A DNA stretch of 64,000 nt from Roridomyces roridus (taxonomy: Eukaryota > Basidiomycota > Agaricomycetes > Agaricales > Mycenaceae), in NCBI GenBank assembly GCA_029378245.1, contig JARKIF010000018.1, forward strand, positions 248,001 through 312,000, read 5' to 3'. The first letter of the stretch is position 1. The number at the start of each line of letters is the position of its first letter. The position numbers and the translations under genes are program-made. Shown here piece by piece: positions 1 through 11,602 of the stretch. The notes beneath the pieces are model-generated. The model worked only from the letters and a program-made list of their open reading frames with translations, ran no database searches and was not told the DNA's origin.

Positions 1-863
1 GACGTAGTATAGGCCTCCCGCGTGCGGGCTTAAGGATAGAAACTGCATCGGGCGTTAAGAGACGTTCGATACAGATGAAAGGCCACACGCACTGCTATTC
101 CCCTCCGTCGTGTGTTTTCCGCAGAATTCCGGATCAACGCATCCACGGCAGGATAGTGTGTTGCCACCTCGAATGTTATGGTGCCATCTCCGAAGAGCGC
201 GACGAAGGAGCCGTGAACGCCGAGCGCGACGCATGTCGGGAAGCCCTTCCTCAGCCGGGAGGTTATGCTGGTCTCGAGGTCTGCTGGAAGATGTTGCCAG
301 CTGAACCCAGAGGGTGAGATCGTAAAATAACTGGAATTTGGTCCAAAGACCGTCCGCGTTGTGTGTTCTCCGGATTGTGCGATCGTACGCATAAATTCAG
401 CGAGTTTGGAATACTTGGGACCGAGGAATAGCTCTGCGAAAGGCTGTGAATCGACGGATTGACGAGATGGCGAGGTAGGCGTACCTTCGTAGTAATCCTC
501 TCCTTTGACCGTTTTCCAGCACATGTTGAACATCCCAGCTTCCATGGGGAACTACGTCCAACATGAGGACCGGGGAATGCGCGTGTTGAAGGGGCTAAAC
601 GTACCGCAACATCGTAGGGGAATTGGTTTGCTTGAGGGTGATTCGGATCCTCCAGAATGAGTCGCAATGGCTCCGGAAGGTTATTGTCACTCCTAGATAC
701 AAGACGGTGAGCATGCCTGCCCTCGGCTGATAAAATCTGAACTGACCATGCCCTGCATCGAAGTGAGTACTTATTCTAGCTTCAGGAGGATGAAGACGGA
801 CCATATCGTATCACTCTTGCAGAAGAACGCGCCGTTCGGTCCAAAAGAGAATTGGCAGTCCAT
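1..863 (-). CDS. Family A uncharacterised protein, copy 1 (5' part; runs off left edge)
   Basis: Function unknown. The start codon at 863 begins MDCQFSFGPNGAFF, the same N-terminus as the paralogue at 18310-19990. Frame and splice sites give exon 1 ending in a split Trp codon, an intron of about 120 nt, then exons ending ...YDVA, ...GEDYYEG and ...RRRGIA. A last intron leads to an exon starting FLSLSPHAGGLYYV at about position 42, which runs off the window, so the proline-rich C-terminus seen in copy 2 is not visible. The best conserved block reads CVALGVHGSFVALFGDG. No catalytic motif or membrane segment was seen. It is divergent from NLR1; copy 2 is instead convergent with NLR2. The family is sure by internal homology; the role is unknown. 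Confidence 0.7.
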
Positions 864-1634
864 GGGGGACGGAGGTAAACGATTGAGGGGTTAAGAGGAG
901 GCGTCTGGACATTGTGCCTGGCTGCTGCCAATTGCACCGCGTGCTTGACGTGCCAGGCGATAAATGAAATAGGGATGATGGATAGCGATCTAAAGTGCTA
1001 GGTTGAGAGACGGGCGTCTAGGGCGTGCTAACATGGAGGCCGGGACCCGGGGACTCTGAGTGCGATAGACGATGCATGGAAGGGAGAGAGGCGGGAGAAA
1101 ATCGGCTATCACTGGACGTTGATTTCGACTCGGACCAAACTCGGATCATGACCGCGACTTGAACAACATGGGCGCCCAACCGATTTGGAACGCGTCTTCG
1201 ACAGTCATTCGGCGTCATTCCGCGCCAATTGTTCCTGATGCGCGTACTTCATGAATCAGAAAAGGGTTTGGCACTGGAGGAACCGATCCGTTCCGAGCGG
1301 CCTTTTGCTTTGGGTGTTCACGGTCCAGGTTCTGTTGGAGACTACCACTCAACTCTGCCGCCTCAGGTACGACTTTGAATCCTGCTGTAAATGGCCATAA
1401 CCCAAACTTTCAGATAACCGCGTCGTCAAGGGTTTCGGTCAGCGCACGGGCGTTTCTTCAATGCACATCGGTGAAAGCACCCAGAGCTCATCCGGGATTG
1501 CCACCGCCCAATGTAACTGCTCCTTCAGAAATAGTTTGATTATTTCCGAGCACTCTGTCATGGTAGACGCCCGCCATCGTTCTTAAGGACCAGCACCCAC
1601 CCGACGAAACTCCATATCTCCCAACCCGTCTACC
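864..1634. promoter_or_regulatory. Divergent intergenic region between family A copy 1 and NLR1
   Basis: No convincing gene. The last 70 bases before the NLR1 start share a short block (GACGCCCGCC-TCGTT-TTAAGG, about 1568-1590) with the region upstream of NLR2 (about 9376-9400). This suggests the promoter was duplicated with the gene. Short open frames here (for example 1018-1218 on the minus strand) have no supporting features. Confidence 0.4.
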
Positions 1635-4600
1635 ATGAAAGAATCGAAGACATCGGTTCCTGTTGAACAAGGTGCATTGAAGGAAATGTGGGAAATGGCT
1701 GCAAAAGAGTTTGAGAAGATATGCGGCGAGTCGTTGACAAGGGGCGAAATAAAGGGTTTTGAGGATGTGCAGAAGAGAATCGAGAAGGCGTCCTATGAGC
1801 CAGACGCGGAACCGGAGGATAAATGGGACAAGGCCAAGAACGTTGGACTCAAGTCGCTCACATATCTCAAGCTGCTCGTGGGCGCCGTTTCTCAAGTATC
1901 GTCATTCGTACGTGTTGCCATCCTTTACCAGGCACTCTCATCGACGACAAGTTGAGACTCCCATTCCTGCCGTCGCGGCAAACGTGACCGGCTCCGCTCT
2001 GAACTTTGTATTCGACATCCCTCGGGCTATCAAGGGATATAACGATGCTGTCGATGAAGTCTTTACTCGGATTTCATCTGCCCTCTCCCAGTTCCAGATC
2101 TATGGGTCCATGGAGGATATTGACCCAGCCCTCGCTAAACAAATCCACCTCGTTCTGACGAGCTTTGTGAAACTTTGCGCTCACGTCGTCAAGTACCGCC
2201 AGGGCAACCGGGGAGCGCGCCTCTTTCGGCAGCTCAAGTCCATCTTCGACGATGACTCGGGCTTGGCCGACGAGATGGCACAGTTCGAGAAGGTTCTGCA
2301 GCAACAACGTGATGTCGAGGGGACCCTCACTCTTGCGTATGTGGTCGAGACACGGGACGATGTGGCCATTCTGCTCCAGCGATTCATTATTTTCGACAAG
2401 ACGGTGGAGGAGACGCACCAGGTCGTCCACGAGACTCAGAAAGGCGTCCAGGCGCTGAAGGATGATGCGGACCGCTCAAAGACCCTTGCCAAGATTCGCG
2501 ATGCACTGGCCCTAGACCCCAGGGTCCGGCTCGACGCCAAGACGACACAGACATGCACTACCATCGCTAGCCGGTGCTTGCCTGGCACTGGAGACTGGAT
2601 TTGGACGCACGACGCCTTCAAGGCGTGGACATCGTCAGCCAGGGAGAAGGATGCATCCGCCCCTCCGTTGGCACACACCTTGTTCTTGACAGGTCCGCCC
2701 TCATCGGGAAAGACTTCCGTGGCTGCACTTATCGCAAAGCGCCTGGAGAAGCATAAGGAAGAGGACCGTGTCTATGTCGCGCACTACTTCTTCTCACCGA
2801 GCACACAAAGGCCGGACAATGCTCAGACGAACGTCCCCGCTGCTCCAAAAAATGCTCAGACGAACGTCGTCCTCGCTGCCCTGAAATACATGGCCTTCCA
2901 GATCGCGCGCGTCGACCCTACCGTGCGCAAAGCACTTACCAAGTTGGACGACAAATTCGATGGAGGGCTCGAAACCCTTTGGCAAGAGCTCAAGATCGGT
3001 GCTCCTGGGTCTGGTGCGATGCATTATCTCATCTTCGATGGGATCGAGTGCCTCTCCGATGAACAGACCAAGATGCTGCTCAACTTTGTCTTCAAGACCA
3101 GAGTGGCTGGGGGCCAAGCCGGCCGGGTACGCGTATTGCTTAGCGGGACGAATGAGAAGTTCGAGATCCACAATGTCGGACCCGTGGAGGGCGTGCTACG
3201 TGTTCGAATGGAGGATCATAACGAGTTTGATATGCGTATATTCGTCAAGAACGAGCTTGAAGGACATCGCATGCTGCAGAACGCGCGGGAGGGCTCAGCT
3301 CAACAACGCGCGTACGACAAGATCGTGGACAAGTTGCCGAAGAACGTCAAGGGCAGCTACTCCGTACTTCAGTTTGGTCTCCAAGCTGTGCTCCGACTCC
3401 TGGGTACGCGCTCGGCGGCCCTCGAGCTCGATAAGCTACTCGATCAGTCTATGAGTAGCCACGAGGTGGCCATCAAAAATTTGCAGCGGTCTTTGACGAC
3501 CGAGGAGATCAGGGAGCTCAACGAGCTACTCAAGTGGGTCTTGTTCAGTAGCGGACCTTTGAGGTTGGACCAATTGGAAGCCGTCATGGTGAGTTTCTCG
3601 GTCTTCAAAGCAGCTCGATGGATAACGAGTTTGATCTAGTTCTTATTCTCGAATATAGAACCCCTCACATCTCTTCAGTATATCATCGAGAACAGATACG
3701 CCGCGGTTCTAAAGGTCGAAGGATCCTGCGTCGTTGCTCAGGATGGCGTCCAGAAGTATCTCGAGAAGGAGCGAGAGGCAACAAATCCCTTCTCTGATTC
3801 GTCGACCATTAGCATGACGATCAAAATCAATAATGTCAGCCAAGAATTGTGCGCGCACTTTTTGTGGGATTTGGCGCACAAGTCCATCCGAGACAAGTTC
3901 AAGTTTGAATTCGATGGCGACATGTCCAGCGGCTTAGTCAGCGGTGGCAGTCGAGGCGTTATTGAAGTCGACGAACTCGAGGCGCACTACACTATCGTCC
4001 AGCGAGCGTTCCACTACCTGAGGAACGCACCCCAGGAGCAGACGGCCGAAATTGGCGAGTACCTCGTCTGTTGGCTGCCCTTTCACCTGCAGAGGATATG
4101 GGAGTTGCAGGACAACGGCAAACTCACGGACGAGATGCGAACCGACATAGGGCAGAACCTCTACCTGCTGTTCCGGGACGGTGAAGTGTTGCTGCGGCAC
4201 AAGGACAGTTTCTCGGATTCATACTGGACGGCAGATGAGATGAAAGGGCTGCAGAAATGGATGATGGACTCGGCGGTTACGCGCAAACTGGATGCGCGGT
4301 GGCGCGATGCCGTGCAACAAGCCCCCAACCCAGCGAGGGGTTTCATGAAGGAATTTGCAACGGTTCTAGTCAAGGCGCTACTACGTGAGAGAAGTTGGGA
4401 CACAGACGATGTTTGCTGCTGGCTCGAAGGGTTTGTTAGCATGGATGCGGGCGACACTGTGACCAACTGGGAGCAGATTGGCCAGTGGTGCCAGAAGTTC
4501 CTGGATCTCCCCGACACAGCACTCGACTCACTTTGGTACGAACGGCTTGCAGAGGCATCATATGCATCCAGTTGGTGGCTTGGTGATCCCCAAGTGACCC

Positions 4601-6459
4601 GTTCACTGTGGCAGCGCGCTGCTGAGATGAAGGATTCCAGTTGGCTATGCTACCGTGGTCTCGGCTTGACTTACTACAACGGGAATCAGCTTTCGGAGGC
4701 TATAAAGCAGATAGAACTCGCCTTACAAAAAGCCGGCCAGGAGGGAGCTCTTCCGACACCAGAACCCGAGGCCATCATCAATCTCCATCTACTCCTGGGG
4801 ACATACATGGGCCAAATTAGGGACATTCAGGGCGCAGCGAAGCATTACCTGCAGGCCTGCGAGAGCGCGGACCCGGAACAAGCCAAAAAAGGTCAGCTGG
4901 GTCATCTCAAGGCCCAACTCGGTATCGTGGATGCCCAGGAGAGACAAGAGCAACTGAGATCCAAACTCGCTGCCCCGGGCGGCGAAGCCCAGTTGGTCAG
5001 CATCCTCAAGTCGGCCGCCTGCGATCCCGCGAATGACCCGCTCGCTTTCTTTTCCCAACTCTTTACCGCCGTCAAGTCCGATCAAGACCTCATGCAGTCC
5101 ATCGTGCAAGTTCTGCAGGTCGCAACACCGCCACAACCTCTTTTCGAAAATGCTCCTTCCGTTGGCTCCGCTGAAACTCAATCCCTGCTCTTGTATGAAC
5201 GTGGCGTGGCAGCATACAGATACAGGGCTGTGGCGAGTGGAGAAAACGGCGAAATCGAGGCTGATTCAGTCGCTGAGGCGTTGCGGCTTTGGCATGCTTG
5301 CCGTCGCAGATCCACCGACCTTAACAGCTTCTACGATTTTGTAGCGCGCCGAGAAGCCACGGCGGCCCTTTCCACCCATTACTTCCAAAATGTACTCCAA
5401 GAACGACTGCCGGACTGCTTCAGTGAGTTGGCCGAGCTGGCCGCCGATCCTGGCGTCCAAGCGTACTCTGCAAATGGTGATCCCGTCGGCTTCATGGCTG
5501 TAGTGCATCGGGAGCGACGCGGGGAAGTGGATAAAGCGAGAGAAGCGCTTCGCCCGCGTATGCAATATGCGCTGCAAGTGCTATCTGACGACATACCCGA
5601 CAACGACACTCACGGCTTATGTGCTTTGTTCAAGACGCTAGTGCACGACACTGATTTCAAGAACGCGGGCATAGCGTTGGCATTGATAGGGCCACAAGAT
5701 TTGGTGGTAGAAGCACTGCATTTTGAAGGCCAGGAAATTGTGGACGAGGCTGAGAAGCTTGCTGCGGAGTATGTCAAGAGCGAGAGAATGCCTGAAGAGG
5801 ACGAGACGGCCGCATACCGGCGGTGGGTGGCCTCGCGAGAACAACCCCTGGTCGAGGCCGTGAAGAGGTTGGCTTCGGAAACGGTGCAGGCTGCACATAT
5901 TGCAGTCCCGGACGCCGCTCAGCAAGAAGAGCGTATTGGGGCAGCTAAGACGTACATTGTCAACGCACAAGAGGTCAACGCAGCGCAGAACGCGGACCAG
6001 ATCACTGTCATTGCGCACGGATTACTCAGGAACCGCTTGGACTTGTTGCAGAGTAAACCTCTGAACCTCAGCCAATGGATGGGACGATGTCACGGATGTG
6101 CCGCCGACGGGACGCGGTGCCCGAACACATGCGAATGGCGACACGCCTTTTACGACTGCATGTATTGCACCTACCGGGAATTCTGTGGAAACTGTCTGGG
6201 GCGTTTGCGGAACCCCGACGCCGACGGCGGGAAGATCATTGTTTGTGACCCCAATCACAAGTGGTTGAGGTACCCTCCCCAAGGCGACCAGTTCTACGTT
6301 GGGTTGCGGGCAAGTCGAGTGCGAGTACCTGAGCTGAGGCCTGTCGAAGGAGATGAGAGAGTTTTCGAGTTCCAATTCGCCGAAGAGTCCGAAGAGAACT
6401 TCATTTCGGTCAAGGATTGGAAGGATGGTTTGGCAAAGGATTGGGGGATTGAAATCTAG
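1635..6459 (+). CDS. NLR-like STAND NTPase (Goodbye-like N-terminus, NACHT-type P-loop, TPR-like region, Cys-rich C-terminus)
   Basis: Predicted cytosolic NLR-type signalling NTPase, a fungal counterpart of immune or allorecognition receptors. Exons 1635-1907, 1957-3588 and 3640-6459 (introns of 49 and 51 nt) give 1574 residues. Residues 1-230 resemble the Goodbye-like N-terminal domain of fungal STAND proteins (LKEMWEMAAKEFEKICGESL; FVKLCAHVVKYRQG). A P-loop GPPSSGKTS lies near 337-345 and a Walker B HYLIFDG near 448-453. The C-terminal half has helical TPR-like stretches (LCYRGLGLTYYNGNQLSEAI). Residues of about 1450-1510 hold paired cysteines (CHGC, CPNTC, CMYC, CGNC) that could bind zinc. 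The alternative acceptor at 3678 also keeps frame, but 3640 restores FLFSNIEPLTSLQ. A disrupted paralogue lies at 9514-17722. Ligand and downstream output cannot be read from sequence. Confidence 0.85.
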
Positions 6460-6654
6460 TTGATGGTGAGTTTCTTCTGCCTCGCCTTGTACCGTTGATC
6501 GATGCCATCAAGAAGATTACGCAGCACAAGGGATATATACACGCATGCCGCGTCGTAATGTCGAGGATGGTGTTACCTGTGGCACCGGAATTTGAGGCAA
6601 ATTTTTGTTGTCTAATACTCAAGTATCTATGTACCGCGTACCCAGCCGAAAGCG

Positions 6655-7118
6655 TTCTGATAAGGTAGCTGCCATCCATTTGCTGCAAACGTCACGTGAA
6701 TTACAAAGATCAATGTATTGCAAGCCATTGGATGGGTTCTATGCTAATCGCTTCCATGAATCTTTAGATATGGTACTTAAGAGTGTCCCAATCACAGGCT
6801 TAAGCATGACTGTAAAAATTGAGTGAGGAGTTGTTCTTTGAAGTCGTTGCGCCACGAGCATCAGAATTTGATCGGACTGACAGATTTGACGGGTACCGAC
6901 CTTGCAAGGACAACTCCTCTCTCAATTGTGGTTCAATTGCTTAGCCCCGTGGATGCTACACTCTTAAGATGCAGTTCTAAAGATTCATGGAAGGGATAAG
7001 CAAGAAAGTGGTTCTACGCTGCACAGTGCATCAATCTCGGAAATGTGACCATATATGGAAGACTCCGCCAAATTCACGTGACGTTGACAGTAAATGGATG
7101 GCCGCTACCTTACCAGAA
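6655..7118. repeat. Foldback (long inverted repeat) element, probable MITE
   Basis: The left arm, starting TTCTGATAAGGTAGC at 6655, is matched in inverted orientation by a right arm ending GCTACCTTACCAGAA at 7118. Pairing continues inward through CACGTGACGTTTGC, CTTCCATGAATCTTTAGA, CTTAAGAGTGT and GAGGAGTTGT towards a centre near 6860-6890. Arms are imperfect, so the copy is not new. No coding potential. I could not define a clear target-site duplication, so the transposon superfamily is open. Confidence 0.6.
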
Positions 7119-7149
7119 ATGGTAATCCCATCAATGGATCAACTGCTGG

Positions 7150-7929
7150 CATCATCCACTGGCAACCAAGTACCATCGTCAACTCTTCGGAAGTCTTCCT
7201 AGTCGCCTTTGGGCCTCATCCACGCATCACACGCCGAACCTGGTCCTCCTTGATTCCTCCCCTTTTGAATGGATCAGTTCTGAGCGGATCGAGTGCAACG
7301 GACGCGTCGGCCGCTTTCATTCTTCTCACCGAGTCGACCGGGTCGGCCGTCGACGCGACCCTCAGTCAAATCACACGCGACGCGCTGGCATTTCTGGCGT
7401 CGAACGCTCAAACTATGGACAGCTCAAGGTGTATGACCTCTTTCACGCCTGTAGCCCGTGTTTCTTCCGGGTGTTTCTTCCGGCAATCTCACTTCACACA
7501 GGTCTTCTGGACATTTGTTTGTTCTTCCCTCGAATGCACGCGCGACAGTGCACCCATGCCTGACAACAGCCGTGCAACGCTGTTGGGAATGCCTCTGGTT
7601 CCTGGTCAAAGGCCGTCCATCAGGCGCGGCGTTCGAGCGCCTCACGCAAATCCTTGTACTTTCCTTCTATGTAACACTGACAGATCGAATGAGATATGTA
7701 GATCATGGATGGTGGTAACCCAGATTGAACGACACCCTGGTTGAACTACAACGACGGATTTGACCGAGATTTGACTCTGCTCGACGCCTACCCGCCCGAC
7801 GACACTGACCACGGGAAATCTGTGCGCACCAAACCGCTTCTCCCCTCCAGCTACACTCCGAATGCTTTTGCACATCCGACCCCTGCGCAACTCCCGCTGC
7901 GGAGTGGGGCGGCTGTGCTCATCCTATAG
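7150..7929 (+). pseudogene. Possible remnant of a multi-exon gene of unknown identity
   Basis: One stretch (about 7180-7430) reads as a protein-like sequence including DASAAFILLTESTGSAVDAT and ITRDALAFLASNAQTMDSS. After a possible intron at about 7431-7499 a second frame reads SSGHLFVLPSNARATVHP and RPSGAAFERLTQILVLSFYV. A third stretch (7741-7929) reads DRDLTLLDAYPPDD. No start codon or continuous model could be built and no family was recognised. It abuts the foldback element. It may be a decayed fragment or simply chance open frames. Confidence 0.25.
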
Positions 7930-9513
7930 TTCCCTCCATCTCGTCTATCTTCTTCATTTTCCTCTTTTTTCGCGACCGGCAATCCTGACTCTTTTCATCC
8001 AACAATCAATGCGGCCGCCTCCAGGAGGCTCTCGGTCATTAGTTTTATTTCATACCACGCACAGAGCCACCCCCGGCGCTCGACGGACCGATGTCAGCAC
8101 GACAGGAACGCCTATGCGGCAAAGACCCACCCTCCCTTGACACACTTGTAAGGCCGAGGGTGAGCCTGGTGCTCGCAGGTGCTTGGTCTTTCTCTTTCTC
8201 TCCTCCTCTCGGTGCATTCTCTTCCCCCCTCCCATGGCTCCGCGTGCATCCCTCTGCCCAACTCCCACCACAGAGCAAGGCGAGGGCGGCCGTGGATTTA
8301 GCTTAGCTGCATCCTGTCGTCGTCTATTCCTTTCTGTCCCTTGTGGCGTTACCAGCCTTGCTGACTCTTTCATCAGGAATAAACCTCCCAGCTCGAATAT
8401 GCGAATATCGAAGGGGAGGATGACGCTAAGTTTCTGTGTCGTCCTTTCCCCTCTTTCTTGTCGTCTGGCACTCGCTCGGATTGTCCTGAACTTCTGCATT
8501 CATGCCGTGCCAACCATCACGTTCCCGCCTCCTGTCCTCTCTCACGTTGCGTCACTGCGGTCAGAGTGCAGACAGAGTATGACGAGCATGGAGACGTTCC
8601 AAGAGGTGTGTGGGGGAGGCTGAGAACATCCCTAAGTAAAGTAGCTGAATAGAACGTCCCGAATGTATTTTTTGGTGCTTTGAGGCTCTCTCATTTCCAT
8701 GTACGCCCGCTAAAGTTGCCGCTTGCGTGCTCCAAAAAATCGGCGATATCCGATCAACACTTATCGGTTGAGGACCAGCGACGTTGACAACGCCATTGAA
8801 TAGACTGTTGCAACTCGCCCCTGGGCCAAGGCTAGTGCGGTTAAGAACGTTCGGCCACCGAGTTGCGACGCTGGATGTTTTGGTAACTTGGTTTGAACCT
8901 GTTGTCATCAGGACAATGTGCCTCGGATCATGTGGCGGCATCCCTAACAGTCCCCAACACACTCATCAAGCTTCAAGCACGGTTCCAACTTCCTGGTCCA
9001 GTCCCCCGACTCCCAACGTAGTCCAGCATTCGAATTGAGTGGCCACTGCTGCTCCCGAGTCCCGCGCATTCAACAAAGGCAAAAGTAAGTATTCCTCCGA
9101 CACCAAGGCACCCAGTCGCCTTCAATGCTTTTCGGTGTTCACGTTCTCCAGTCATTCAACTCTGGGAATGTCAATTCTGAAACTCTGCCACCGTCAATGA
9201 CGATAACACATTTAGCCCGTCGTTAGCATGAACCATTTCGTTCAGCGCTCTGGCCTGCGCTGGCTACTATCAAGTTCTTCAACATAATGAAAAGTAGCCG
9301 GTCGACATCCATGCATGCATTCCCGCTTATCTGTAAAGGCAATGTGAAGGACAGTATTATTTCCAGCTCTCTACAGACGCCCGCCGTCGTTTTTAAGGCG
9401 CGACGTCGACGCCGGACTACTCCAAACATCTTCCCTTTCATCAAACCGAGGTACGAGGTTCATTAATCTAGCCTCTATCTACGAGAGACTAATACTCACT
9501 GTCCCAGGCTATC
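7930..9513. other. Gene-poor stretch upstream of NLR2
   Basis: No gene supported. Several open frames exist on both strands (for example 8050-8499 minus, 8183-8623 plus) but they are pyrimidine-rich, lack splice logic and contradict each other. The last 150 bases carry the short promoter block shared with NLR1. Confidence 0.4.
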
Positions 9514-10210
9514 ATGAAGAAATCGAACACATCTCAGCCAGTGGTCCAGACTGTGCCTACTGATGAGGGGTCGCTGAAAGCCATGTGGGCTCAAGCGGCT
9601 CAAGAGTTTGAGGATATATGCGGCGCGTCGTTGACAAAGAGCGAAATACCGAGTTTCGATGATGTGTTGAACAAAATAGCGACGCAGGCGTCAGACGCGG
9701 GACCGAAGGATAAGTGGGCCAAGCCAAAGAAGCTCGGGCTCGAGGTGCTCAAGGGTACCAAGACGCTTGTCGACGCTGCTTCTCTAGCTTCGTCGGCCGT
9801 ACGTCAGCTTCCTCTTGACTGACGAGCAATCTCACTGACGCGTTTTAGATCCCCCTTCCTGCCGCAGCGACAAACGTAATCTTCGCCGCCTTGGACCATG
9901 CATTGGTCATTCCCCAGTCTATCAAGGGCGGCATCGACACCATCAATGGCGTTTTCAGCCACATTTCAGCTGCCCTCTCCGAGCTCCGTATCTATGATTC
10001 CATGCCAAACATCGACCCATCTCTCGCCGCAGGCATTCAACTCATTTTGATGAGCTTTGTCAAGCTCTGTGCTTACGTCGTCAAGTATCGCCAGGGCGGC
10101 TGGAAGGCGCGCCTGCGTCAGACGTGCAAGTCCATCTTCGGCGATTCGGACTTGACCGACGATCTGGCCGCATTCGACCAGCTGGTGAAGCAGCAACACG
10201 ATATCGAGGG

Positions 10211-10423
10211 TGTTAGACGCGGACGCGATACGTTGCTGACCTACATGGGTGTTTGGAGGTGTTTACTCCGCGGCGTGATAACCGATTGGCAAGCCATCAT
10301 TGCCCTCACTCGTCTTACCACTTCTGGTCGCGTGTGAGGGTATGTGGTCTCGCCTCTCGTTCTCTCTCACTGCTGACCGTAGTTTAGTCAATAGTTACTC
10401 ACACTACGGTACAGCGTCCTACA
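10211..10423 (+). repeat. 5' LTR of Copia 1 (213 bp, one repeat unit lost)
   Basis: Matches the 3' LTR at 16198-16477 except for one C/T difference near base 16 and the absence of a 67-bp internal unit. The 3' LTR and both LTRs of Copia 2 carry that unit, so loss in this 5' LTR by recombination between the short direct repeats is the simplest reading. Confidence 0.92.
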
Positions 10424-10434
10424 GGTTATGGGCC
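10424..10434 (+). promoter_or_regulatory. Primer binding site of Copia 1
   Basis: GGTTATGGGCC follows the 5' LTR directly. It is complementary to the anticodon-arm sequence typical of eukaryotic initiator tRNA-Met (GGCCCAUAACC type), not to a tRNA 3' end. This is the half-tRNA priming arrangement known from Drosophila copia. The same site follows the Copia 2 5' LTR. Confidence 0.7.
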
Positions 10435-10591
10435 TATAATTCGCGTCTTTACCGACGACGAATAGGTTCCTGAGCCGTTTCCGCGACCACGACAACTGGG
10501 CGAGTCCGCAGTCCCTCTTTTTTGACGAATACGCGCCGCGCGCCACGACGACACCTTCATTCTCGATTCCCGTTTACGCCTTCCCGAACCG

Positions 10592-11602
10592 ATGAACCCT
10601 TCGTTTTCGACGTGCAATCCGCTGGCACCGAACCCCTGGTCCTCACTGCCCCCACAGTCGATGCACCAGGCGGCTATGCCGTCGCCGATGACGCCCCAAC
10701 CTTCCCAAATCCAAATGCCCCAGATTCCTCCCCGCCCTCCACGCCGGGTTATGCCATTCGAGGCGCCACAGGGACACGCTGTCCTTCCGCCGTTGAACGT
10801 GTACGACGCCGCGCCGACGAATCCCTACCAGCAGCAGTATCCACCGCCGCCCGTGCACGCACAGCCCTCGCATGGTCCTCCCGCTTACGCGTTCCCCTAT
10901 CCATACCCGACGTATCCTCCCGCTCACCACGCTGCTCGTCCTCCGATCGCTCGCCCGCTACCGGCGCCACCATCTCAGCTCGGGACGCAGAACGGCCAAT
11001 ATGGTGGCAGTCAACCGCTGCCGGGTGCATATAGCTCAGTCTCGGGATTCGTGGGAGACGCAGGGCCGGCGCCGAAGGTGCAGCAACTGTCGACGACGGC
11101 CTGGCCGGAGTCGGAGAAGCTCGCACTGGAGCGGGGTAACTGGCTACCTTGGTCGCAGAAACTCTTACGCCAACTCGGGATGGTTCCGCACGTATGGCGC
11201 TTCATCACCCGTGACAACCCATGTCCATCCTTCGACATGTACCCTGCCCACCACCGCGCTTGGGTCGACCAGGACATGGTCGTCCGCTCCTACCTTGCGG
11301 AAATCCTGACGGCGTCGGAGCGCTCATACATCGCCAGATGCTCGACTGCTTACGAGGCGTATGAGACCCTTGCTGCGCGTCACACGCAACGTGGACCTGT
11401 TGGTCAGATTGACGCTCTCAAGAAGTTTCTTTCCGTCAAGTTCCCCATCGACCCATCCCAATTCGGCTCCACCGTCACCGTCCTCTCCGACCTCAATGAC
11501 GCGATATGGGCGGCGGGCCCTCCTGACCCTGATTCGTTCCTCCTAGCGGGCCTGCTCGTGCTCTTTCGGCCAACCACACTGAGTTTGTCAACAGCATGGT
11601 GA
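10592..11602 (+). pseudogene. Copia 1 gag fragment
   Basis: Encodes the proline-rich Gag N-terminus (MNPSFSTCNPLAPNPW) and the capsid-like part through DSFLLAGLLV. A one-base deletion near 11560 then throws the frame off and it stops at 11602. Copia 2 reads through the same point. The ATG at 10592 matches the Copia 2 start at 40921; upstream in-frame ATGs differ between copies and are less likely starts. Confidence 0.85.

Noticed and set aside
8050..8623. Opposing open frames of about 150 codons
   Set aside because: Pyrimidine-rich, low-complexity, overlapping on both strands, no motif or splice logic.
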